64,000 bases of DNA, taken from the NCBI GenBank assembly GCA_900112325.1, contig FOLJ01000004.1:1-64000 (forward strand). The letters run 5' to 3'. This document shows positions 1 to 8,468 of this stretch, one piece after another; position 1 is the stretch's first letter; every line of letters starts with the position of its first letter. The DNA is from Micromonospora sediminimaris (GTDB lineage: Bacteria; Actinomycetota; Actinomycetes; Mycobacteriales; Micromonosporaceae). The notes below the pieces were generated by a model. The model worked only from the letters and a program-made list of their open reading frames with translations, did not search any database and was not told where the DNA came from. A program made the translations under genes and the position numbers.

Positions 1-180
1 CGCGACATCGAGGACAACCTCTCCGAACGGATCCTGTTCAACGAACTCACCCCAGGACAGATCGTCGTGGTCGACTGCGAAGGCGACCCGGAGAACATCG
101 ACAAATCCAAGCTCGTCTTCCGTGGCTCCGGGCAACCGACGACCGGCACCCTCCCGGACGTGGGGACGGTGCCCGCATGA
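1..180 (+). CDS. Clp-type AAA+ unfoldase, C-terminal end only
   Basis: The window opens inside a reading frame whose last 59 codons end at TGA 178-180. The visible residues (RDIEDNLSERILFNELTPGQ, then IVVVDCEGDP) match the C-terminal small domain of ClpC/ClpB-type Hsp100 ATPases, where an LSE.IL...L.PGQ segment precedes a short beta hairpin. These hexameric cytosolic machines unfold proteins, in the ClpC case for ClpP. The Walker motifs lie outside the window, so ClpC cannot be separated from ClpB or a specialised paralogue. The tail (TLPDVGTVPA) is not one I recognise from housekeeping ClpC. The stop overlaps the next start by four bases (ATGA), so the two genes are probably translated together. 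Confidence 0.7.
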   Translation, partial: RDIEDNLSERILFNELTPGQIVVVDCEGDPENIDKSKLVFRGSGQPTTGTLPDVGTVPA

Positions 181-1700
181 CCGGCGTACGCGAGCGGACA
201 TCCACCGCTGCCCCGACCGACCGCAGCCAGCTTCGGTTTCTGCGGCCCGCCGACGGACTGCCTGACGAGGGGGAGCCCGGCAGGATCGGGACCGGGCAGG
301 TGCTCCGGCTCATCACCCGACAGCTGTTCGCCGTCCCCGTGACCGACGACCCGGTTGGGCGACCGGTGCCCGACGTCGCGCGGGAGGTGCCCACCGTCGA
401 GAACGCTGGGATCAGCGCGGACGGCCGAACCTGGCGTGTTCGAGTTCGCTCGGGCGTGTACTGGGACGCGCAGCGTGCCCGGGAGGTAGGCGCCACCGAC
501 GTCGTGCGGGGCCTCAAGCGCACGGCCCATCCGCTGGCCCGGCCGATGCGGCCGTACTTCGGCGCGCTGATCGAAGGGCTGGCCGACTACTACCGGCGAT
601 ACGACGAGGAGTTCGGGCACTGGGCGGCGCACGCCCCCGCGCTCGCCCAGTTCTCCCACCTCACCCGGGTTCCGGGGCTACGGGTCGAGGGCGACACAGT
701 CGTGCTGCGGCTCACCGAACCGGCCAGCGACCTGATCGACCTGCTGGCCACCGGGTACGCCGCCCTGGCCCCACGCGAGTACGACTACTACGTGCCGGAC
801 AGCCCCGAGTTGTACCGCTGCAACCCGGCCTGCGGGCCGTACCGGATCGCCCGGCAGTTGACCCCGGGTGGTGACTTCGTCCTGGAGCCCAACCCCCGAT
901 GGGACCCGGCCACCGACCCGATCCGCCAGCGGACCGCGTCCCGCATCGACGTCGTGGCCTCTTCGGGCGACCAGCCACTGGACGACGCTACCGCCTTCGG
1001 GGTTCGCTCCTGGGATCTGCCGGCGTCGCCAGCCCGCTTCGGCGGCACCGGTTGCAGTTACTACCTGTCCGCGACGCCCGGCGGGGCGGCGTGGTCACTC
1101 GCGGCCCGCCGCGCGCTGACCTGGGCGGTCGACCGGGCTGCCCTCGCCGAGGCGGCACGCGCTGCCGGTGCCGTAGGTGCCGCCGCGCAGCACGGTGTCC
1201 TGCAACCCGGGGACCCGGGTGCCGCGCCCGACACCGACGCCGCGCCCGATAACGGTGACCTGACACGGGGCCGGCACCTGCTCGCTGACGCCGGACTGAC
1301 GCCGGGAAGCAGGCTGGTCCTGGCGGTGCCGGTCGGGTCACGGCCGGCGGTCGTGGCGGCGGCCGTGGCCGGTGTCTTCATCCGGTACGGAGTCGACGTC
1401 GTCACAGTGTCGGCGGGGGAGCCGGGTGCCGATCTCACCTTGCGCGAGTGGACGCCGCGCTGGGCCGGTAACGCCAACCGGGACCTGCTGCACCGGATCT
1501 GGCCGGCCGACGGCGGTTCCGGTGACCCGGCCGGCGTCGCAACCGAGGCGTTGCGGACGCTCGACCCGGCAACGGCCACCACGCTGTGGCGCCGCTTCGA
1601 CCGGATGGCCACGGCCGACCTGCGTCTGGTGCCCCTGATCGTGGCCGACTGGCCGCGCACCCGGGCCAACGCCGTGGCCACCGGAGTCGCCAGGTGGTGA
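177..1700 (+). CDS. Family 5 solute-binding-protein homologue without signal peptide
   Basis: A 507-aa protein with the SBP_bac_5 (oligopeptide/nickel-binding) fold. Visible family signatures are GRTWRVRVRSGVYW near residue 80, which matches the LR.Gv.FhDG strand, and PACGPYRI near 220, which matches the GtGPY segment. Members normally sit outside the membrane and deliver ligands to an ABC importer. Here the N-terminus (MTGVRERTSTAAPTD) has no hydrophobic core, lipobox or twin arginine, and no permease or ATPase gene follows. The ATG overlaps the preceding Clp-type stop, which fixes the start and argues against a missed upstream signal sequence. I infer a cytosolic ligand-sensing or adaptor role, by analogy with SgrR-type regulators that carry an SBP domain. 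No DNA-binding domain is visible. Confidence 0.75.
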   Translation: MTGVRERTSTAAPTDRSQLRFLRPADGLPDEGEPGRIGTGQVLRLITRQLFAVPVTDDPVGRPVPDVAREVPTVENAGISADGRTWRVRVRSGVYWDAQRAREVGATDVVRGLKRTAHPLARPMRPYFGALIEGLADYYRRYDEEFGHWAAHAPALAQFSHLTRVPGLRVEGDTVVLRLTEPASDLIDLLATGYAALAPREYDYYVPDSPELYRCNPACGPYRIARQLTPGGDFVLEPNPRWDPATDPIRQRTASRIDVVASSGDQPLDDATAFGVRSWDLPASPARFGGTGCSYYLSATPGGAAWSLAARRALTWAVDRAALAEAARAAGAVGAAAQHGVLQPGDPGAAPDTDAAPDNGDLTRGRHLLADAGLTPGSRLVLAVPVGSRPAVVAAAVAGVFIRYGVDVVTVSAGEPGADLTLREWTPRWAGNANRDLLHRIWPADGGSGDPAGVATEALRTLDPATATTLWRRFDRMATADLRLVPLIVADWPRTRANAVATGVARW

Positions 1701-1724
1701 CCGCAGCGGGACGTTGACGATCCC

Positions 1725-1759
1725 GAGCGGGGGGGACCGATTGATCGGTCCCCCCGCTC
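1725..1759. terminator. Hairpin between convergent genes
   Basis: Near-perfect inverted repeat: GAGC-G7-ACCGA, loop TTGA, then TCGGT-C6-GCTC, with one unpaired G. It lies between the solute-binding-protein stop and the convergent UbiB-like stop, so it could terminate both transcripts. It has no long T-tract, as is common in actinomycetes. Confidence 0.7.
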
Positions 1760-1773
1760 ATCGATCGGGTGGT

Positions 1774-3123
1774 TCAGCGGATGCCGAACAACGCGCGGTT
1801 CAGGATCGGCTTGGCCGTCTCCTGGAAGTCGATGTCCGGATCGAGCGACCGCACGGTGCCCTCGACCACGAGCAGCGACAGCAACGGAAACACCAGCTCC
1901 GGCGACGCCGCGACGCCGTACCGGCGTTGCAGGTCGAACAGTTCCCCCGCGAACGCGATCAGGCTGAACTCCTTGGCGGACAGTTTGTAGCTGCGGGCCA
2001 CCAGGTCCGTGACACCCTCGGTGAACGCACCCACGTCCGCGTCGTCGGACACCCCGATGGCGCTCTCCAGCACGATCGCCGCGCAGCGCTCGCCCCGGCC
2101 GATCGACATGTTGAGGAAGAAGTTGGCGAACAGGTCCCGCATCCGCTCGGACAGTTGGACGCTGAACCCGGCGTCCAGCACCACCACCTGGCCACCCCGG
2201 GTGAAGTAGAGGTTGCCCGGGTGCAGGTCACAGTGGACGAATCCGTTGATGAACAGCATCTGATAGACCACGGTCAGCGCGGAGGCCGCGAACCTTCGGC
2301 GCAACGCCGGGGGACACCGGTCCGCGGTGTCGACGGCCAGGTCCGGGACGAAGTCCATGACGATGGCGGCCGGGCGACTCGCCTCCGGATGCACCCGCGG
2401 CACCAGGACCCGCGGCACCGAGCCCAGGTCCTCCCGCAGGCGGCCGAGGTCCCGCCCTTCACGGCCGAGGTCGATCTGCCCGAGCACCGACTCACAGAGG
2501 TTGTCGATGACCTCACGCACCGGCACCCCTCGGAACATCGGCAACCGGGCGACGAGCGCCGCTCCCCGGCGCAGCAACGCGAGGTCGGCAGCCATCCGGG
2601 GACCGATTCCGGGACGGCGCAGTTTGAGCGCGACGGTACCGCCGTCGAGCAGGGTGGCCCGGTAGACACAGGCGATGCTGCCGCTGGCTGTCGGAACCTT
2701 CTCGACGGTGACGAACACCTCGTCCAGTTCGTCGCCGTACGCCTCGCGCAGCGCGGTGCGTCCCTGCGTAGCGGTCATTGGCGGCACATCGTCCTGGAGC
2801 ATCGACAACTCGTCGCAGAGCCAGGCCGGCACGACGTCTCGGCGGGTACCGAGGACCTGGGCAGCCTTGATGAAGGTGGGGCCGAGGCGGGCGACGGTCC
2901 GGGCGATCTCCCGGGCGAGCCGGCGCCGACCGGCCGGTCTGCCGTGCCGTACCGCAGTGGCCGAGGCGCCGACGACACCCGCCGCCATCGAGGCGGCGGC
3001 CACCGAACCGATGACGAGCGCGCGCCCGGTCAGCTGGAGACGTTCGGGGGCGGGCGAACGGGATGACTCAAGTGACGGCGCGCCGATGGGGGAGAGGCTG
3101 AGGAGATACTTGAGCGGTAGCAT
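1774..3123 (-). CDS. ABC1/AarF/UbiB family kinase-like protein
   Basis: A 449-aa protein of the atypical kinase family that includes UbiB and Coq8/ADCK3. In order: an RLGPTFIKAAQ segment near residues 78-88 (the family KxGQ motif, here KAAQ), a VALKLRRPG strand with the probable nucleotide-binding lysine near 163, the catalytic loop VHCDLHPGN near 292-300, and LDAG in place of DFG. The family acts in isoprenoid-lipid or quinone metabolism as an ATPase or kinase. The substrate of this copy is unknown. A hydrophobic stretch near residues 34-60 suggests membrane association. The ATG has an AAAGG-like ribosome site upstream. The gene converges on the solute-binding protein, with a hairpin between them. 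Confidence 0.85.
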   Translation of the reverse strand: MLPLKYLLSLSPIGAPSLESSRSPAPERLQLTGRALVIGSVAAASMAAGVVGASATAVRHGRPAGRRRLAREIARTVARLGPTFIKAAQVLGTRRDVVPAWLCDELSMLQDDVPPMTATQGRTALREAYGDELDEVFVTVEKVPTASGSIACVYRATLLDGGTVALKLRRPGIGPRMAADLALLRRGAALVARLPMFRGVPVREVIDNLCESVLGQIDLGREGRDLGRLREDLGSVPRVLVPRVHPEASRPAAIVMDFVPDLAVDTADRCPPALRRRFAASALTVVYQMLFINGFVHCDLHPGNLYFTRGGQVVVLDAGFSVQLSERMRDLFANFFLNMSIGRGERCAAIVLESAIGVSDDADVGAFTEGVTDLVARSYKLSAKEFSLIAFAGELFDLQRRYGVAASPELVFPLLSLLVVEGTVRSLDPDIDFQETAKPILNRALFGIR

Positions 3124-3159
3124 CAGGCGCCTTTCTGCCGGGGGTCAACCGGGTCCTGA

Positions 3160-3798
3160 TCAGCCCCGCGCGGTGGACAGCCCGGGGACGTCCAGCGCCC
3201 GCAGGCGCATGTTGCCGGCGTCGGCGTACCACAGGCGGAGCCCGTCCCAGGTCAGGCTGGTGGCGGGTCGACCGTCGACCTGGATCTGCAACACGTTGCG
3301 TCCGGTCTGGAGGTCGAAGACCGTGATGGCCTCGCCGAGCAGATCGGTGTGCGCGACGTACCGGTCGGTGACCGTGATGCCGGCGACACCGAGTGGCGCG
3401 GGTATGGCCGCGAGCAGCCGCAGGTTGGAGGCGTCCCGCAACTCCAGGGCGTCCGGCCAGCCGAGCCAGATGCCGTCCTTGCCCGCCTCCATGCCGCAGA
3501 CCTGCGTATCCGGCCGAGGGCTGGCCACCTCACGCAGCACATCCCCGCTCTGCGGTTCGGTCAGCCGCAGGGTGGTCGACGTGGCGTAGAGGAGGCACCC
3601 GCCGAGAGTGGTCAGCCCGGTGACCAGACCGGGACAGGCCAGTTCGGCGCCGGGCACCCCGGTACGCGGGTCAAGGCAGACCGCCCGCCCGCGTCCGGCG
3701 TCGGCGTACCAGAGGGTGTGACCGGACCAGGTGAGGCCCGAGATCCGATCGGCGTCGACGGAGTGGTCACGGACGGAGGCGGCGGTGTAAATGATCAT
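3160..3798 (-). CDS. Small beta-propeller-like (PQQ/NHL-type) protein
   Basis: A 212-aa protein starting MIIYTAASVRDH. It contains repeated strand blocks of the form GLTWSGHTLWYADAG...R, GCLLYATSTTLRL, DGIWLGWPDALELRD, and again SLTWDGLRLWYADAG near the C-terminus. Such LWYAD...LRALD repeats are typical of NHL, PQQ and SMP-30-like propellers. At this length it would give only about four blades or a half-propeller. No signal peptide is seen. The start ATG overlaps the stop of the upstream methyltransferase by four bases (3795-3798), so the two are translationally coupled. It may bind the methyltransferase as a substrate adaptor, much as the WD40 protein MEP50 does with PRMT5. That analogy is inference only. 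The reading frame stays open to 4230, but the upstream part is antisense-like and overlaps the methyltransferase. Confidence 0.65.
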   Translation of the reverse strand: MIIYTAASVRDHSVDADRISGLTWSGHTLWYADAGRGRAVCLDPRTGVPGAELACPGLVTGLTTLGGCLLYATSTTLRLTEPQSGDVLREVASPRPDTQVCGMEAGKDGIWLGWPDALELRDASNLRLLAAIPAPLGVAGITVTDRYVAHTDLLGEAITVFDLQTGRNVLQIQVDGRPATSLTWDGLRLWYADAGNMRLRALDVPGLSTARG

Positions 3799-4688
3799 TG
3801 TTTGCTCACCCGGTCGAGACGACAGTCGAGGCGCCACTGGGTCACGTCCCGCGCGGCGGAACCATCGGGACGTCGGGGACGCACGTGTACGGTGTCGCCG
3901 GCCGCGACGGCGGTGTGCCGGAGCGGCCAGACGAAGACCGCCCAGTTGCAGCCCGGGTACGACGGCATGTTGGACAGCTCGATCCCCGGGGCGAGCGTGG
4001 CGGTGAAGTAGCCGAGCACGGCGTGCAGCGTTCCGGCTGTGTGCAGCGGTAGGGCCAGCGGGCGGGCGTTGCGTAGTCCCGTGTCGCCGCGGCCGGTGTC
4101 GACAAGCGCGACCGGTTCGCCGAGCAGGGTCGGCTCCTGGGTGAGGAAGTGCAGGTGGGCGGTGGGGTCGACCAGTTCCTGCACCACGTCGAGCCGCATG
4201 CCGAAGAAGTCCGGGGACCAGATGCCCCAACCTTCGGTGCCGAACTGCACCGGCGCCAGCCAGGTGACAACCCGCTCGGGCACCACGACGCCGTCGGGTC
4301 GCAGGTTACGGCGGTTGAACACCCGCAGGATACGGGCCATGTCCTCTTCCGGCCCGAGGTTGCCCATCAGCTCGCAGACCGTCACGTCCACCTGTTGGGG
4401 CAGACGAACGAGCCGGGCGTCCCCAGCGATCAGGGTGACCCGGTCCTGCCAGCCGTTGGCCTTGATGATCCGGTCCGCGACGGCGGCGATCTGAGGATCA
4501 GCCTCCACGGCGTACACGTGTGCGGCGCCGTGCCGTAGCGCCAACGCGGTAAGCGCCAGCGTGCCGGCGCCGACGTCGGCGACCACGGCGTTCTCGTCGA
4601 TGACCGTGGCCAGTGCCCGGTCGTAGGACTCGACGCGTCTACGGTCACCGAGCATTGCCTGGTGCATGAGCAGGTGGCGTTGGTCCAT
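3795..4688 (-). CDS. Protein arginine methyltransferase (PRMT) homologue
   Basis: A 297-aa protein with the PRMT signature in order. MHQAMLGDRRRVESYDRAL at residues 8-26 matches the family H..ML.D..R...Y..A helix. SAM motif I is DVGAGTLAL at 38-46, followed by VYAVEAD at 58-64. CELMGNLGPEED at 105-116 matches the double-glutamate loop that binds the substrate guanidinium. In the C-terminal barrel, MPSYPGCNWAVFVWPL stands where eukaryotic enzymes have the THW loop. Known PRMTs transfer methyl groups from S-adenosylmethionine to protein arginines, and bacterial members are uncommon. Oddities: motif I has Leu where the consensus is Gly, and Cys-Asn replaces Thr-His. It is coupled to the downstream propeller-like gene and lies 73 bp downstream of a SARP regulator on the same strand. 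Methylation of a small molecule remains possible. Confidence 0.75.
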   Translation of the reverse strand: MDQRHLLMHQAMLGDRRRVESYDRALATVIDENAVVADVGAGTLALTALALRHGAAHVYAVEADPQIAAVADRIIKANGWQDRVTLIAGDARLVRLPQQVDVTVCELMGNLGPEEDMARILRVFNRRNLRPDGVVVPERVVTWLAPVQFGTEGWGIWSPDFFGMRLDVVQELVDPTAHLHFLTQEPTLLGEPVALVDTGRGDTGLRNARPLALPLHTAGTLHAVLGYFTATLAPGIELSNMPSYPGCNWAVFVWPLRHTAVAAGDTVHVRPRRPDGSAARDVTQWRLDCRLDRVSKQ

Positions 4689-4761
4689 ACGAGATCTCCT
4701 GCTCGTCGACCGCCAACATCTACTAAAGAATCATATAGCAGTGATCGGTGAATGTCTCGCC

Positions 4762-6651
4762 TCAATGGCCGGTGTGGCAGCCGCAGCCGCAGCGGCTTGC
4801 GGGGGCCGAGCTGTCCACGCCGTGCTCGCGCAGCATCTGCCGCGCCAGCGCGTGGACCGTGCCGAGCATTCGGTAGCGACGGCCCGACGCGCCGTGCATG
4901 ACCTCCAGCACCGACTTGTCCACCAGCCGATCGAGCAGCATTTGCAGTGTCTCGGGTTCACCGCCGATCGCCCGGCCGGCCACCGCCGCGGCCTCCAGGC
5001 CGAACTCCGCCGGAACCGCGCCCAGCGCGGCGAAGCACCGCTGTTCCGCCGGCCCCAGCAGTTCCATGCTGCGGTTCACTGCGGCGCGCAGTGATCGGTG
5101 GTGACTTGGCAACCCCCGGCGTCGCGGACGGATCCGGCGAAGTGGATCGTCCACGACGTTGACCAGCGCCTCCAGTCGCTGGGTACGCAGGCATGCGGCG
5201 GCGAGCTCGATGGCGAGGGGTAGCCCGTCCAGCGCCCGGCACACCGACCGCACCGCCTCAAGGTTGCTCTCGGTGAGTCGGAACGCCGGTTGGATCTGCA
5301 CCGCCCGCTGGGCGAACAGCGCAAGTGCGGGTGCCGTTGCGGAGCCGTGCTCCTTCTCGACCGCCAGCGGCCGCACCGGGTACACCGCCTCGTACGGCAG
5401 ACCGAGCAGCTCCCGCGAGGTGAGCAGGACGTGGACCTGCGGACAGCCGCGGAGCACGTCGTCGACGAGGTCGGCGGCCTCGTCGGTGACGAGTTCGGCG
5501 TTGTCGAGGACGAGCAGGAGCTTGCGGTCGTGCAGCCGATGCGTCAACGGTAGGCAGCCCTTGGCGTGCCAGGACCCCGGCTCGTCGACGACCGCCGCCG
5601 TCGCCTGGACCAGTTCCCGGCCGGTGCGCGCGTTCGCCAGATCCACCACCGCGACCCCGTCGGCGAATCGTTCCCGCAGCTCCAACGCCACGGCCATGCC
5701 GAGTGCCGACTTGCCGACCCCGGCCGGGCCGGTGAGGCTCACCATGCGGTAATCGCCGAGCAGGTCGCAGACCGCGGCGAGGTCGGCCGTCCGCCCGACC
5801 AGTTCGTCCACCACGGCTGCCGGTCCCCGCCAGGGCGGCTGATGGTCCGCACTGAGGGTCGCACCGTCAGGTCGCGGCGGATCGGCGTCCAGTACTTCTC
5901 GGTACGCCTCGGTCAGTTCGGCCCCCGGATCGACACCCAGGTCGAGCTTGAGGCGAGCGCGGACGTCGGCATACCGCTCGATCGCCCAGGCGCGTTGCCC
6001 GATGCGCGCCAGGGCCCGTAGTACCCGCGCCTGGACCCGCTCGTTGAGGGGCTCGGCCTGGGCGAGCCGCTCGGCCAGTGGCAGGACCACCTCGGGCCGC
6101 CCAGACTCCAGGCCGAGCCCGATGTAGTCGAGTGCGGCAGCCAGGAACTCCTGCCGCAGCGGGCCGATGTCGTCCTGTTCGACAAGCAACGTGGTCAGGT
6201 CGGTGAGCTGCGGATCCCGCCACCGCTCAAGGGTCTCCCGGTACGTGGTGAAGGCGATCTCGTGCTCGCCGGCCGCGTGCCAGGCCGCCGCCTCGCGGAT
6301 GCCGGCCCGGAACTGGAGCAGGTCAAGCTGGTTGTCGGCCACGGTGAGTCGATAGCCGCCGGGCGCCGAGGCGATGACGTTGGTGCGCTGACGTCGTGGC
6401 GTGTCGGGCTCCAGTGTGTGCCGTAACCGCGCGACATAGGTGTGCACCAGGCTCGCGGCCCGAACCGGAGGCCGTCCCGACCAGAGGACGGTGATCAGGT
6501 CGTCCAGCGGCACGTGCCCATCGGCCCGCAGCGCCAGCAGGGCCAGAACCGCCCGCTGCTTCGGGGGGCCCAGGTCGACCTCCTGGCCGTGGATCGTTGC
6601 TCGCACGGAACCGAGAATCTGAATCTGGAGTTCGACCTCGGTCCGTTTCAC
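4762..6651 (-). CDS. SARP/AfsR-type regulator with NB-ARC ATPase
   Basis: A 629-aa regulator. Residues 8-100 form an OmpR-type winged helix (IQILGSVRA..., PPKQRAVLALLAL), then a BTAD helical domain to about 250. An NB-ARC/AfsR ATPase follows, with Walker A GPAGVGKSA and Walker B LLLVLDNAE, and then a helical C-terminal region. SARPs activate secondary-metabolism or adaptive operons. I chose the GTG at 6651 because GGGGGA lies just upstream and the DNA-binding domain begins directly after it. An ATG at 6714 would add 21 non-conserved residues. The protein ends in a Cys/His-rich tail (CGCGCHTGH) that could bind metal or sense redox state. The likely target is the methyltransferase and propeller pair downstream, possibly within one transcript. 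Confidence 0.85.
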   Translation of the reverse strand: MKRTEVELQIQILGSVRATIHGQEVDLGPPKQRAVLALLALRADGHVPLDDLITVLWSGRPPVRAASLVHTYVARLRHTLEPDTPRRQRTNVIASAPGGYRLTVADNQLDLLQFRAGIREAAAWHAAGEHEIAFTTYRETLERWRDPQLTDLTTLLVEQDDIGPLRQEFLAAALDYIGLGLESGRPEVVLPLAERLAQAEPLNERVQARVLRALARIGQRAWAIERYADVRARLKLDLGVDPGAELTEAYREVLDADPPRPDGATLSADHQPPWRGPAAVVDELVGRTADLAAVCDLLGDYRMVSLTGPAGVGKSALGMAVALELRERFADGVAVVDLANARTGRELVQATAAVVDEPGSWHAKGCLPLTHRLHDRKLLLVLDNAELVTDEAADLVDDVLRGCPQVHVLLTSRELLGLPYEAVYPVRPLAVEKEHGSATAPALALFAQRAVQIQPAFRLTESNLEAVRSVCRALDGLPLAIELAAACLRTQRLEALVNVVDDPLRRIRPRRRGLPSHHRSLRAAVNRSMELLGPAEQRCFAALGAVPAEFGLEAAAVAGRAIGGEPETLQMLLDRLVDKSVLEVMHGASGRRYRMLGTVHALARQMLREHGVDSSAPASRCGCGCHTGH

Positions 6652-6694
6652 GGGTCCCCCAAGCTGTTCTGGTGCTGGCTCGGTTCTCCTCCAC

Positions 6695-6723
6695 CTTAAG
6701 TGAAGAACTTCCATACTTAAAGT
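6695..6723. promoter_or_regulatory. AT-rich repeat block upstream of SARP gene
   Basis: An unusually AT-rich stretch in GC-rich DNA with repeated ACTT/AAGT half-sites: CTTAAG at 6695-6700, AAGT at 6698-6701, ACTT at 6707-6710, and ACTTAAAGT at 6715-6723. The repeats resemble a SARP-type or autoregulatory binding site overlapping the promoter. The activity is inferred. Confidence 0.4.
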
Positions 6724-6814
6724 AGTCGTGTCGAGCCGTGCGGCGTCAACCGCATGCCGGGAGAGTTCAAGTCGCCGTCAAGGTGACTGGGCGACACTGT
6801 CCGACGACCCGACC

Positions 6815-6834
6815 CGACCCGAGCTCTCGGGTCG
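6815..6834. promoter_or_regulatory. Palindrome in divergent intergenic region
   Basis: Perfect inverted repeat CGACCCGAG-CT-CTCGGGTCG between the SARP gene and the divergent oxidoreductase gene. GACCC is also repeated just to its left. A two-base centre makes it a better candidate for a dimeric protein operator than for an RNA hairpin. No regulator is assigned. Confidence 0.35.
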
Positions 6835-6934
6835 CGTTCGGCGGAGAATCTGACCACCGACCCCGGAGTCAGAAGATGCGTGTGTCCGTACGACCGCCTG
6901 CCTGCTGTCGCCGCCGCGGCGTGCGGTGCACCCG

Positions 6935-7684
6935 ATGATCGGCGTCCTCGGCCGCGGACGGATGGGCTCTGCGCTGGCCCGGAACCTTGCTGTGCAGGGC
7001 AAACGGGTGCTCATTGCCGGCCGTACGCGCGATGGCACGCGACCGGTCGGGCTGGCTTCGTATCCCGAGATCCACTGTGTGCCGGCACCGGTCGTGGTCG
7101 CCCGGTCCGATCTGCTCGTGCTCGCGCTGCCGTTCGACGCCGCGGTGGACCTGGCCCGCGACGGGTTGCTCGATGACGGACGCGGGCGTACGGTCGTCGA
7201 CACGACCAACCCGCCGTCGAGCGTCGGAGGTGGTCGGCGGAGCGGCCGACTGCTTGCGGAACTGCTACCACAATGGCGGGTGGTCAAAGCCCTCAACACG
7301 GTGCCCGCCGGCATGCTCGGTGAGCCCGTGCTGGACGGCCGGCCGGTCACGGTGCCACTGGCCGGGGACCACCCCTCGGCCAAGATCGAGTGTGCCGCGC
7401 TGCTGTGTGGACTCGGATTCGTGCCGGTTGATGTCGGCGGGATTGATCGGGCGCCGGCGTTGGAGTCGCTGGCGGAGCTGCTGATGGCGATCGACAGTCA
7501 GCATGCGTTACGCGGCCGGCTCGGCTTCAGCCTCGCCGTGCCCGAGCTGTCGGCGGTGGCGCCTGCCAGCGTGGCGTGGCCCGACCGGCCGCCCGTCCCG
7601 GTCGGTGAGCGTCAGCGCCTCGCGCCGCCGGCCGTCGACAACATCCGCTCGACACCCGGGCGGCCACCCAGGCCCAGCAGGTAG
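6935..7684 (+). CDS. NADPH:F420 reductase-like Rossmann oxidoreductase
   Basis: About 249 aa. It begins MIGVLGRGRMGSALARNLA, the GxGxxG dinucleotide-binding start of the F420-dependent NADP reductase/proC-like family, followed by VLIAGR. LLVLALPFDAA and VVKALNTVPAGML also fit this family, which moves hydride between NADP(H) and F420 or reduces related substrates. The last 25 residues are proline- and arginine-rich and overlap the end of the convergent HxlR gene by 73 bp, so the tail is probably unconserved. ATG at 6935 is chosen because the fold starts there. A GTG at 6926 is equally possible, and neither has a clear ribosome site. Confidence 0.7.
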   Translation: MIGVLGRGRMGSALARNLAVQGKRVLIAGRTRDGTRPVGLASYPEIHCVPAPVVVARSDLLVLALPFDAAVDLARDGLLDDGRGRTVVDTTNPPSSVGGGRRSGRLLAELLPQWRVVKALNTVPAGMLGEPVLDGRPVTVPLAGDHPSAKIECAALLCGLGFVPVDVGGIDRAPALESLAELLMAIDSQHALRGRLGFSLAVPELSAVAPASVAWPDRPPVPVGERQRLAPPAVDNIRSTPGRPPRPSR

Positions 7685-8325
7685 AGGCAGCGTGGCATGG
7701 CCGCCGCCGGCCCGGTCACCGAAACCACCCCGCTGACCACCGCCTCGACCGGCTCGATCGCGCCGCTGCCGAGGTCGAAGAAGGTGCGGGCGTCGGTGGC
7801 TACCCGGAGGGTCGCGTCGGGACCGGCGGTACCGCTGATCGTCCGCACCTCGCCGTCGCTGACCCGGACGTGGAAGACCTCGCCCTCGATGTCGAACTCG
7901 TAGACCTCGTCGACCAGCGCCCGTGCGGGGTCGACCATGGACTCGATCGCCAGCGCCGCCCACGACGCCCGGGTGACCGGCGCCTGGACCTGACCCGGCT
8001 GCTGGGCGAGCAGTGTCAGCCCGAAGCGGGCCAGCACCAGGACCGGTTCGCGTAGCTTCTCACCCAACTCGGTGAGCGCGTAGCCGGCGGTCCGCCGCTC
8101 GGCGTCCAGCGGCTGGGTGATGCCCACCTCGGTCAGGAAGGCCAGCCGGTCGGCCAGGAGGTTGGTGCCGATGCCCGGCAGGGCGTCCAGGAGATCCCGG
8201 TAGCGGCGCGGTCGGACCAGTAGCTCACGGATGATGAGCAGGGTCCACCGCTCGCCCACCACATCCAGCGCGAAGGCTAGGCCGCACTGCTGGCCGTAGG
8301 TCCGACGGTCTCGTTGCTCTTTCAC
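7612..8325 (-). CDS. HxlR-family regulator with SCP2-like C-terminal domain
   Basis: A 237-aa protein. Residues 10-105 form the HxlR winged helix: CGLAFALDVVGERWTLLIIREL, then PGIGTNLLADRLAFLTEVGI and YALTELGEKL. Residues about 125-237 resemble the SCP2 sterol-carrier fold (FDIEGEVFHVRVSDGEV..., DATLRVATDARTFFDL), which may bind a hydrophobic effector. This two-domain form is common in actinomycetes. The GTG start has GGAGGA just upstream. The gene converges on the F420/NADP oxidoreductase and diverges from the adenosine deaminase. The target is not evident. Confidence 0.85.
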   Translation of the reverse strand: MKEQRDRRTYGQQCGLAFALDVVGERWTLLIIRELLVRPRRYRDLLDALPGIGTNLLADRLAFLTEVGITQPLDAERRTAGYALTELGEKLREPVLVLARFGLTLLAQQPGQVQAPVTRASWAALAIESMVDPARALVDEVYEFDIEGEVFHVRVSDGEVRTISGTAGPDATLRVATDARTFFDLGSGAIEPVEAVVSGVVSVTGPAAAMPRCLYLLGLGGRPGVERMLSTAGGARR

Positions 8326-8468
8326 GGCGCTCCTCCATGCCGCAGTGTGGGCCCAGGCAACGCCCCTTTACTTAGACATAGTACACGGCGGCCTCTTCGA
8401 GATTGCCCTCCTACCCGCTGGACCCGATCGACCGTTGCCGGAACCGGCCCGTCCGGTCGTGACGAACC

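Noticed and set aside
1714..3066. Long open frame on the plus strand opposite the UbiB-like gene
   Set aside because: It mirrors the minus-strand gene, has an Arg/Gln/Asp-biased composition and no ribosome site or family motif.
3799..4230. N-terminal extension of the propeller-like gene
   Set aside because: The extension overlaps the conserved methyltransferase and is Arg/His/Pro-rich; the ATG at 3798 with a four-base overlap fits better.
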